From Conus ventricosus (Eukaryota; Mollusca; Gastropoda; Neogastropoda; Conidae), in assembly GCA_018398815.1 (NCBI GenBank), contig CM031612.1:3891200-3955199 (forward strand): a stretch of 64,000 nucleotides of DNA, given 5' to 3'. A program made the translations under genes and the position numbers. Below are positions 1 to 11,100 of the stretch, piece by piece. The notes under the pieces are model-generated. The model made no database searches. It saw only the letters and a list, made by a program, of their open reading frames with translations, and was not told the DNA's origin. How positions within the stretch are numbered: the first letter of the stretch is position 1; each line of letters opens with the position of its first letter.

Positions 1-353
1 GGGGGGGAAAAAGAGGCCAAAACAAGAAACCCGGTGAAAGGGAGAGGGCCGCTCTTCAAAGAAGGTTTCAAATCAGTCATGTTAAACGGAGCACTTGGCA
101 AAGTAATCCGTGCATCAAGGCTTCCATCATACGAAGTTCTGAATGTAGGGCGAAGGTTACCTCCATTTTTGTGTGAAGCAAGACGGACTGCAATATTGAT
201 TCAGCGCTGTGAAGGAGAATGTAGCTGTGCCACAGATTTGATCTTTTTTTTTTTGCCGTCACAGTCACAGATCTAAGTGTAATTCCAGCAGAAACCTTTT
301 TTTTTAAACTGAATTTTATGGTTGAACACAAGATTTTGTTGTCACCAGCTGAT
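1..353. other. Upstream intron, no recognised feature
   Basis: Intron sequence before the first visible transglutaminase exon. It starts with a G/A-rich run and has short T tracts; small ORFs on both strands show no family resemblance. Confidence 0.4.
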
Positions 354-354
354 C

Positions 355-392
<38 letters not shown>

Positions 393-568
393 TGTGGTGT
401 GATGTGTGTGTGTGTGTGTGTGTGGTGTGGTGTGATGTGTGTGTGTGTGTGGTGGTGTGTGTGTGTGTGTGTGGTGTGGTGTGATGTGTGTGTGTGTGTG
501 GTGTGGTGTGATGTGTGTGTGGTGTGGTGTGATGTGTGTGTGGTGTGGTGTGATGTGTGTGTGTGTGT
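354..568. repeat. (GT)n with ggtgtggtgtgat interruptions
   Basis: Compound microsatellite: GT runs separated by repeated ggtgtggtgtgat blocks, giving a higher-order repeat of about 30-45 bp. Confidence 0.95.
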
Positions 569-612
569 TTCATTCAGTAATTTTCCTCATTTCCTTCATT
601 CTTTCAATTTCT

Positions 613-903
613 CACGCCAAGGTGCATGCTATGTGTAACGTGTCATCCATACCAACGGCCAAACTGGCCTTCTCTTCCGAAAGCTTGTGATGGGATTTTA
701 CGTGTGTGCATGTGTTGACACACGGAACCTCAGTTTTTAGTCTCATTCGAAGGACTCTTTGGGAAATGGAGTCAGAACCAATGTTAACTCCGAAGGAAAA
801 ATCCCCCTGTGCCAAAACGGCCTGGTGGAGATTTGAACCAGCAACCCCAGGATCACCAAGATTAGGAGTCGGGCACTCTACCAGCTGAGCTCTTTCGGCT
901 CTT
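613..903 (-). mobile_element. SINE-A copy (tRNA-derived), minus strand
   Basis: Reverse complement matches the full SINE-A at 1408-1810. The tRNA-like head (A-box tcagctggtagagtgcc, B-box ggttcaaatc) is at about 840-898 on the minus strand, followed by the body with gttctgactccat. It lacks the 3' 130 bp or so and is diverged. Confidence 0.85.
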
Positions 904-940
904 GAAACCTTCTCTCCTTGTTCTGCTCCGCCCCCATCAT

Positions 941-1240
941 CACACATGAGTTGATGTAGGCACAGTGCATCACACATGAGTTGATGTAGGCACAGTGCAT
1001 CACACATGAGTTGATGTAGGCACAGTGCATCACACATGAGTTGATGTAGGCACAGTGCATCACACATGAGTTGATGTAGGCACAGTGCATCACACATGAG
1101 TTGATGTAGGCACAGTGCATCACACATGAGTTGATGTAGGCACAGTGCATCACACATGAGTTGATGTAGGCACAGTGCATCACACATGAGTTGATGTAGG
1201 CACAGTGCATCACACATGAGTTGATGTAGGCACAGTGCAT
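941..1240. repeat. 30-bp tandem repeat, 10 identical copies
   Basis: Ten perfect copies of a 30-bp unit beginning cacacatgagttgatgtagg. Because 30 is a multiple of 3, it creates artificial ORFs with a 10-residue period on the minus strand. Zero divergence means very recent expansion or an assembly collapse. Confidence 0.97.
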
Positions 1241-1395
1241 CACATGATTTGTCCAGCTCTAGATGTGAAGTTGCTGACAGAAAGACTGTTGGGTCATAGG
1301 TCATGCAGTGGGGTGGGGTTTCTTCAGGGTGCGCGGGGAATGGCTGTGAGTACGGGGTTTGCATCTTTCTTCAGTTGCTGTTTTCATTCCGAGTT

Positions 1396-1822
1396 GTTAA
1401 CCTTTTTAGGGGGACGGAATAGCTCGGTTGGTAGAGCGCCAGACTCGTGATCCTGGGGTTGCGGGTTCGAATTTCGGTACTGGGGGATTTTTCCCTTGGA
1501 GTTAACATTGGTTCTGACTCCATTTCCCATACAGTCCTTCGAATGAGACTATAAACCGAGGTTCCGTGTGTGAACGCACACACATCTTGCACACACGTAA
1601 AATTCCATGACCAACTTTCGGAAGAGAAGGCCAGTTTGGTCGTTGGTATGGATGACACGTTACACATAGCATATACCTTCCCCGAAGATGGACTATGGCT
1701 GCCTTAATGGTGGGATAAAAAACAATATACACACAAAACTCCACTGCCTGTCTATACAGGCAGTGTCCGCAGGAGTATCAGCCTGTGTACGCAGAAAGAA
1801 AGAAAGAAAAGTTAACCTTTTT
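1396..1822 (+). mobile_element. SINE-A full-length copy with 12-bp TSD
   Basis: tRNA-derived SINE of about 400 bp: A-box tagctcggttggtagagcgc, B-box gggttcgaatttc, unique body, tail of aaag repeats. Flanked by the direct repeat gttaaccttttt at 1396-1407 and 1811-1822. The right TSD forms part of the polypyrimidine tract of transglutaminase exon 1, so insertion was 21-26 bp from the splice site and the TSD preserved it. Confidence 0.92.
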
Positions 1823-1832
1823 TCTCTTTCAG

Positions 1833-1995
1833 GGAAAAGGTGTTGGAGGTAGCGATAAACACCCAGCCAACGCCATCATCGGCAAGCACCAGCTGTACGT
1901 GGAGACCCGTCTCCAGGACAACAATGCCAAGAGTGTCAGGCGTTATGAGGAGGAGGACTTTGAAATTGTTCTCATCTTCAACCCATGGTGCTCAG
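1833..1995 (+). CDS. Transglutaminase exon 1 of window
   Basis: Encodes the end of the N-terminal beta-sandwich, finishing in [12 protein letters not shown], a strongly conserved transglutaminase segment. Acceptor tttctctttcag, donor gtggga, end phase 1. The acceptor tract lies inside the right TSD of an upstream SINE. Earlier exons are outside the window. Confidence 0.93.
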
Positions 1996-2019
1996 GTGGG
2001 ACTTTTTGACAAAATACAT

Positions 2020-2099
<80 letters not shown>

Positions 2100-5000
2100 T
2101 GCAACCCCCATGTAGTCTTCTACTTTAAGTATGGAAAAGCGACTTTCTCAAACTTGCATGTACTCATGGGGTACGCTTCCTTCAGAAAGTTTCTTTTCCG
2201 TACTTTATGCAGAAGAGTACACAAGGGTCATCTGGATATTGCTGCACATTCTCAACAAGCAAGGATGTGCATCATTCATATATATTGAAGTAAAGTCAGC
2301 CAGTAAACAAGGAATGGGTTGTTGTAGTATGCTTTTTTAATAGTATGCAGTACAAATGGGCAAAATAGAAATGACTGATTTCGGATAAGAAAAGGCACAC
2401 CTTTACCGCCTGTAACAACAGGAATTTGTTTTTTCTGCCTTGGTTCATTTCAGCATGAACAGCACAAGCATAATCACTCATAATGTAAAAGGATATTTAT
2501 AGAGCGCTTTACCTCGCAAGAGCCCAAAGCGCATATTACAGAAAAATATGATAAACTTCTAATTCTAATTCAAAGCGCACACGCACGCACGCACGCACAG
2601 AGACACACACACACACATACACACACACACACACACAAACAGCCGGGGTGGGTGGGGGGGGGGAACAAAGAAACAACAACTCTCACTCGCAGACACAGGA
2701 GCGCGTTCAACACCAGCGAACGCGTGCACAGTGGTAAGTGGATATCGTTAATCAGTCCGAGGGAAAAGATGTGTCTTTAGGGAGGTTTTAAAAGTCTCTA
2801 AAGAGTCCTTGTTACGCAAAGAAGAAGGGAGACTATTCCACAGAGCAGGTGCCAGGTAAGAGAAAGATCGTTGGCCTGAAGTTTTCAGGCGAGCGGAGGG
2901 AAGCCGAAGCAGACGAGAATCGGTGGATGAGCGTAAGTTGCGAGACGGAATATAAAGATGGAGGAGGTCAGAGAGCTAGGAGGGGGCCAGATTATTCAGT
3001 GATTTGGAAACCAGGAGGAGAACTTTAAAGTCAATGCGAGACTGAATTGGGAGCCAGTGTAAGGATATAAGATAAGATAATGTTGCTTATAGCCCAGCCG
3101 ACCGCAAAGGGCCACATCAGGGCTGGTGTAAGGATGTAGTGCAAAAATTTTGTTCTATATACATGTATACACATCCATAACCATCTTGCACACTAGGCAG
3201 TGGCAACAGACAACAGCAGAAAATGTTGTAATCTCTGTATGTGTTGGCAGCAGTAAAGGCTTTAGGCAAGGGAGATAAGTGGCCTGCTGCCTCACATGCA
3301 GTCCAAAAGTTGTGAAGGAGTTGCCTGTCAAGAGATGCAGAATTGAACTAAAACCTACGGATTGTCATCAGTTTTGTTAACCATTATGCCAGCCAGTCAG
3401 CGCATGAATCCTCAGTTCCATTGTTCACTGACCATTTCACTGGACATTACCAGTCTGCCAACTGATTTTCACACAGTTAGTCACGTGTTACACAAGGGTT
3501 TGATGAAACAGTAGACTGCTTGCTTTCGCCTCTTCAGTTGCTGTGCTGTGCATAATTTCTCTCCGAGTTTGTTCTTTGATTTTTTTTTTTTTTTTTTTAA
3601 TAATAATTTTCCAAAAGCAAAAGACAATAAACAAGACGCATGTACAGGAAAACAAAACCATAGTTTCAGAAACAGTTACATATAGTTATTAGACACTTAG
3701 TAGGTGATGGACAGATGAGGGCATATCTCTATTATGAAACAGAGGTAATAATAGAAACCGTTACCAAATGGCATAACATAACATTTTTTTTTAATACGTG
3801 AGCCTATGGATGGACAATTTCATTTTGCAATGGAGAGATTATCCACCACACCGTCTGTTCTGGCAACATGATGTCTACACACATAAGGCTTAAATTACAT
3901 TTGATTTCTTGTACTATTTGCGCCAGACAGCCATATGATTTCTTGTACTATTTGCGCCAGACAGCCATATGATTTCTTGTACTATTTGCGCCAGACAGCC
4001 ATATGATTTCTTGTACTATTTGCGCCAGACTGCCATATGATTTCTTGTACTATTTGCACCAGACTGCCATATGATTTCTTGTACTATTTGCGCCACTCGC
4101 GCCAGACAGCCATATGATTTCTTGTACTATTTGCATCAGACTGCCATATAATTTCTTGTACTATTTGCGTCAGACTGCCATATAATTTCTTGTACTATTT
4201 GTGCCAGACTGCCATATGATTTCTGCTCAAGTTGTGGAGTATATAACATACTGCCACGTGGTTTTTTGTTGTTGGTTTTGTTTGTTTGTTTGTTTTTTTT
4301 TGGTCAGATTTTGATGTTTGTAACAGACTGCTGCATGTTGTTTCCACAGTTGTGGTTTCCACGGTGGACTACCAACGTGTGAGAGAAGGTCAATATGCGA
4401 ACTCAACCCCCGCCCCCACCCCCCCCCCCCCACCCCACACACACACACACATATTTTCTGCCCTGTAAACCCTCTTTTTAACATGTTTTTCTCACTTTAA
4501 AAAAAGTGGCAAAAAATAGCAAATAAGCAAGAAAAGGATGTTAAAAAGAGGGTTTACAGGGCAGAAAATATGTGTGTGTGTGTGGGGGGGGGGGATTGAG
4601 TCGCATATTGACCTTCTCTGTGTGTTGTGCTTCATGCTACAGACCACCACCTGTTTTCTATCCAAATTATCAAGTTTATGACCCACTGAAGTGTATTTTC
4701 TATCCAAATTATCAAGTTTATGACCCACTGAAGTGTATTTTCTATCCAAATTATCAAGTTTATGACCCACTGAAGTGTATTTTCTATCCAAATTATCAAG
4801 TTTATGACCCACTGAAGTGTATTTTCTATCCAAATTATCAAGTTTATGACCCACTGGAGTGTATTTTCTATCCAAATTATCAAGTTTATGACCCACTGGA
4901 GTGTATTTTCTATCCAAATTATCAAGTTTATGACCCGTTGCTCCTATTTTATGTCCAAGTTATGGTGTTTATGACAGACTGAAACATTTTTTTTTTGTCC

Positions 5001-8000
5001 AAATTATAGTGTTTTTTATGACACACTGAAGCGTATTTTCTGTCCAAATTATAGTGTTTATGACAGACTGAAACATGTTTTCTGTCCAAATTACAGTGTT
5101 TTATGACACACTGAAGCATATTTTCTGTCCAAATTATAGTGTTTTATGACACACTGAAGCGCATTTTTCTGTCCAAATTATAGTGTTTTATGACAGACTG
5201 AAACATGTTTTCTGTCCAAATTATAGTGTTTTATGACACACTGAAGCATATTTTCTGTTCAAATTATAGTGTTTTATGACACACTGAAGCATGTTTTCTG
5301 TCCAAATTATAGTGTTTTATGACACACTGAAGCGTATTTTCTGTCCAAATTATAGTGTTTTATGACACACTGAAACATGTTTTCTGTCCAAATTATAGTG
5401 TTTCAGTGTTGATTCTAGAGCGCGCCCTTGCGGGATTCCCGCAATATTTTTCTGAAGGCCGCAAAAAATCGCGAAAGACGCGGCCCAAAAGCCGCAAAAA
5501 AAAGAGAACGAACGCGTTTTTGCACAACCAGCGCGGCTTCGCCGCTGCCGTGTGTATAGCCTCCTGAGCAATTCCTTTAGCCGAACGTGCGTTCTACCAA
5601 ATTTTTTCATTGGCCGAGAAGCAGCAGTTGAGCCAATCAGCGGTACTGGCAGTTCAACAGTCCTCATGTCGGCTTCAACGATGAAGCGCGCGAAGCCAAA
5701 CACTCTGTTTTCTTTCGCCTTCACGAAGAAAAAACGCACTGATATATCTAAAGATCATCAGCTGGAAGCCGATAATGAGTCTACAGCCACCGTTACGGCT
5801 ACTCAGTCAAGCGATAGCGTGTCTCAGCCGATCGACGCCGGAGGCGAAACGGTTGAAAGTGCCAGTGAACCCGAAGATCAGCAAGATAATGAAGATGGTG
5901 AAAACGAAGCCGACTGCCGACTGTGAGCGTGGTTTCAGTGCCCAAAATGCCATCAAGACAGCCAGGAGAAACAGGCTGAAAGAAGACAGCCTCAATGTGC
6001 TGATGACCATCAAATGTGAAGGTCCTCCATCAATGACCATGACTTCACAGCTGCTGCAGCAGAGTGGAAGCAACAGAAGGATAGGAGGATCTACAAGAAA
6101 TGAATGGAGTTCTGTGGGCTGTACATATGTATTTAAAGCTTTTCAGTTGTGTATGGTGAAGGTGTACACAGTGACTTTTCACAGTTAAAGGGTTTTCTTA
6201 AGGTGATACTGATGGTATATAAATCTTGACAATAGTGATGGTCACTTCATATAAAGAGACTGAATTAGCCTAATTGTGGGGTAGGCTTAGAGTTGCTGGA
6301 TTCTATGATGAGGTGACAACAGACTTGCTCACTTGCTGTATGACTGCCAAGAAGGGAGCTCAGCTGAGTACATGCACCACCAGAAAAAGACAAGTCTTCT
6401 AAGGTGTGTCAGAATGTGTGTGTACTCTGTGTGTGTGCGTTTCTGTAATAAAATGTAACTCGTTTCTTGTTTCTTTTTGTTGTTTTAGTTTACTTTGGCC
6501 ATAATGTAATCATTGTGATTAAGCTTTAAAATCTGAATTTTCACGCGTTTTGAGGGCCTCCCATTTTCACCCTATGGGCCCCCTTTTTTTATGTGAGGGG
6601 GCCCTTGGGCCCCCTTTTTTGAAATCCTAGAATCAACACTGGTGTTTTATCACACACTGAAGCATATTTTCTGTCCAAATTATAGTGTTTTATGACACAC
6701 TGAAGCATATTTTCTGTCCAAATTATAGTGTTTATGACACACTGAAACATGTTTTCTGTCCAAATTATAGTGTTTTATGACACACTGAAGCGTATTTTCT
6801 GCCCAAATTATAGTGTTTTATGACACACTGAAGCGTATTTTCTGTCCAAATTATAGTGTTTTATGAGACACTGAATTGTATTTTCTGTCCAAATTATAGT
6901 GTTTTATGAGACACAAGCATATTTTCTGTCCAAATTATAGTGTTTTATGAGACACTGAAGCATATTTTCTGTCCAAATTATAGTGTTTATGACACACTGA
7001 AACATGTTTTCTGTCCAAATTATAGTGTTTTATCACACACTGAAGCATATTTTCTGTCCAAATTATAGTGTTTTATGACACACTGAAGCGTATTTTCTGT
7101 CCAAATTATAGTGTTAATGACAGCCTGAAACATGTTTTCTGTCCAGATTGTAGCGTCTCTTACCGGTCTTCGAGTTTTATGGATTAAAAAAAAAGAAAAG
7201 ATATAGGGTTGTCAGTTTACTGGTCATAAAACATGCATGAAAACATTTGATTCTGTGTATCAAAATGTGCAGACGTTTTTTTCCATTTTGGATTTGTAGA
7301 GAAATCTGCAGAATGAGACGAAGAAAATGTTTGTGATTGCTGGAACCTTTGCCATGGAAACATTCTGAGGACATTGCAATATCCGTAGACATTCAGTGAC
7401 AAAGGGGTAAAGTGGTAAGAGATATTGCTGAACCCTTTGCAATGGAAACATTCTGAGGACATCGCAATATCCGTAGACATTCAGTAACAAAGAGGTAAAG
7501 TGGTAAGAGATGTAACAGACTGCAACATGTTTTCTACTCAAATTATGGGTTTTAAGACCGATTGCCACATGGTTTCTGCTCAGATTTTGGCGTTAATGGT
7601 GGACTACCTTATTGATGTTTTTCCCTTCAAAATTGTGTTGTATGTCAACAGATCACGACACGTTTCCTGTCCCAACTTGTGATGTGTATAGAGAGACTGA
7701 CACATCTTTTCTAACGAATTGTGGTGTTTGTGTGACAAACTGCCATAGGTGTTGAACCTGAAACATTATGTATATTGTCTTCTTCAGTTGATTGCATTAC
7801 AGACTGACTTGTAATTTTTGCTCAGATTTTTATATTTGATACAGTCTAAGACATGTGTTTCCGATCCAGGTTGTTGTGTGTGAAACACTTTTGTGTTATT
7901 TTGGCCGCGCATAGTAGTGTTCACAACACCTACACATTATTTCTTCCCAGTTTTTGTGTGTGTATTATTTGTGCTCATATTTTAGCATTTAATACAGTCT

Positions 8001-8120
8001 ACATGTTTTTCCGATCCAGGTTGTTGTGTGTGACATCCTTTGGTATTATTTTGGCCGTGCAATGTAGTGTTCACGACACAAACACATTTCTTCCCAGGCT
8101 TTTTGTGTGTGTGTGTGTGT

Positions 8121-8155
<35 letters not shown>

Positions 8156-11100
8156 ATGATGGACTGTGATGAGTTCATTGTAGACAGCAATGTGTACATG
8201 TCATACTGCGGCTTGATCTGTGCGAGGCAAAGGCTGCCTCAGGTTGTGATCAGCCTTTGGCAGATGACAGTGTAGACGATGAGGCAAGGACTGCCTCAGG
8301 TTGTGATCAGCCTTTGGCAGATGACAGTATAGACGATGAGGCAAGAACTGCCTCAGTTTGTGATCAGCCTTTGGCAGATGACAGCATAGACGATGAGGCA
8401 AGGGCTGCCTTAGGTTGTGATCAGCCTTTGGCAGATGACAGTATAGACGATGAGGCAAGGGCTGCCTTAGGTTGTGATCAGCCTTTGGCAGATGACAGTA
8501 TAGACGATGAGGCAAGGGCTGCCTTAGGTTGTGATCAGCCTTTGGCAGATGACAGTATAGACGATGAGGCAATGGCTGCCTTAGGTTGTGATCAGCCTTT
8601 GGCAGATGACAGTATAGACGATGAGGCAAGGGCTGCCTCAGGTTGTGATCAGCCTTTGGCAGATGACAGTATAGACGATGAGGCAAGGGCTGCCTCAGTT
8701 TGTGATCAGCCTTTGGCAGATGACAGTATAGACGATGAGGCAAGGGCTGCCTCAGTTTGTGATCAGCCTTTGGCAGATGACAGTATAGACGATGAGGCAA
8801 GGGCTGCCTTAGGTTGTGATCAGCCTTTGGCAGATGACAGTATAGACGATGAGGCAAGGGCTGCCTTAGGTTGTGATCAGCCTTTGGCAGATGACAGTAT
8901 AGACGATGAGGCAAGGGCTGCCTCAGTTTGTGATCAGCCTTTGGCAGATGACAGTATAGACGATGAGGCAAGGGCTGCCTTAGGTTGTGATCAGCCTTTG
9001 GCAGATGACAGTATAGACGATGAGGCAAGGGCTGCCTTAGGTTGTGATCATCCTTTGGCAGATGACAGTATAGACGATGAGGCAAGGGCTGCCTCAGTTT
9101 GTGATCAGCCTTTGGCAGATGACAGTATAGACGATGAGGCAAGGGCTGCCTCAGTTTGTGATCAGCCTTTGGCAGATGACAGTATAGACGATGAGGCAAG
9201 GGCTGCCTCAGTTTGTGATCAGTCTTTGGCAGATGACAGTATAGACGATGAGGCAAGGACTGCCTCAGGTTGTGATCAGCCTTTGGCAGTTGGCAATGTA
9301 GACGATGACTTGTTTTCTGTTTCAGATGATGTGGTGCACATGGCCGACAAAGCAGGCCGTGATGAATACGTGCTGAATGACCGTGGGCGGATCTGGGTTG
9401 GCTCCGCCCACCGCAACACTGGACGCCCGTGGAACTTTGGACAGGTGAGTGGGAGACGAGTGCAGCAGAGCACACACATTAGACAGAGTTAAAGTCAGGA
9501 GTGGCACTGACCGCTCCGTGAGGGCTGCCAGCACCCAGGCTGTGGCAGGACAAAACTGGACTGTGTGGTCACCATCATCCCAAGGGTGCCCACTGCAGAC
9601 TCCACTCTGGGTAGGAGCCAGTCGGGGCAGGATGAAACTGGACTGTGTGGTTACCGTCTTCCCAAGGGAGCCCACTGCAGATTCCACTCTGGGTAGGAGC
9701 CAGTCGGGGCAGGATGAAACTGGACTGTGTGGTCACCGTCTTCCCAAGGGAGCCCACTGCAGACTCCACTCTGGGTAGGAGCCAGTCGGGGCAGGATGAA
9801 ACTGGACTGTGTGGTCACCGTCTTCCCAAGGGAGCCCACTGCAAACTCCACTCTGGGTAGGAGCCAGTCGGAGCAGGAAAATCCCACAGATGAATGGCTG
9901 TGATGGGAATTGAACCCATGACCTTCTGACCACGCGTCGGCGATGCCAAGCATTTTGCTAAGGTGACTGGTGCATTCAGGAATATGTTGGTCCAGTTTAT
10001 TGCATACCGGATGAACGAACAGCACATCAGTCTCTCTCAGACGTTAGAAGGCAGTGGAAGGACTTCAGAGGTGGCTGACAAAATTGGTCAAATAGAGTTG
10101 ACAGAGTCGAGTCTCCAGCAAGAGATTCAAGCTTCTTCAAGTTCAAACCATACGCATGTCAGGTGACGTTCAGTGAAGGCGACTTTTGATCATGTTCCCA
10201 ATTGGAATGAATTTTCTCAATTATGTAATATTCTTCTGTTCTTGTGTTTGAACGTGTGTTTGCATGTGTGTGTGTTTGTGTATGTGTGTGTGTGATTTTG
10301 AGTGTATTTGTATGTTTGTGTGTGTGTGTGTTATGTAGTATGATCCATGTAATTGGTACATTTTCTATCTTATTTACTGTTTTAAAAAAGCTGTTTTTCA
10401 TTGTTGTATAATCATATCTTATGATTTAACATCAGATTTAGCACATAGAACATTAATGTATCTTCAGGTTTATGAGATGTGTGTGTTTATGCATACATGT
10501 GCATGTGTGTACATCCATGAGCTTCCACACTTGTGTGTGTGCATGTGCGTGTACATGTGTGTGTGTGTGCGCGTGTGTGTGTGCGGCGTGCGTGTGTGTG
10601 TGCGCATGTGTGTGTGTGCGTGTGTGCGTGTGTGTGTGCTCGTGTGTGTGCGTGTGTGTGTGTGTGTGTACACTGGCATTGTATGTGTGCATTTGCATGT
10701 ACAGTTTGAGAGCCCCTGCCTGGATGCAGCTCTGACGCTACTGGACCTTGCAGAGCTGGCGGACACGGCACGGCGCAGTCCTATCTCTGTTGTGAGGGCT
10801 ATCTCCGCCCTGGTGAGTCTGTCCGTGGGCGTGCATGCCGTGTACAGTACGCCGCAGTCCTATCTCCGTTGTGAGGGCTATCTCCGCCCTGGTGAGTCTG
10901 TCCGTGTGTGTGCATGCTGTGTACAGTACGCCGCAGTCCTATCTCTGTTGTGAGGGCTATCTCCGCCCTGGTGAGTCTGTCCGTGGGCGTGCATGCCGTG
11001 TACAGTACGCCGCAGTCCTATCTCCGTTGTGAGGGCTATCTCCGCCCTGGTGAGTCTGTCCGTGTGTGTGCATGCTGTGTACAGTACGCCGCAGTCCTAT

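Noticed and set aside
612..1364. 250-codon minus-strand ORF with DALCLHQLMC repeats
   Set aside because: Created by ten identical 30-bp units running into a SINE; no conserved domain.
1409..1482. True tRNA gene at the SINE-A head
   Set aside because: A and B boxes are present, but the cloverleaf is incomplete and the sequence continues into a SINE body with TSDs.
8201..9475. 424-codon minus-strand ORF ([19 protein letters not shown] repeats)
   Set aside because: Complement of the 57-bp array; a multiple-of-3 unit without stops keeps frames open automatically.
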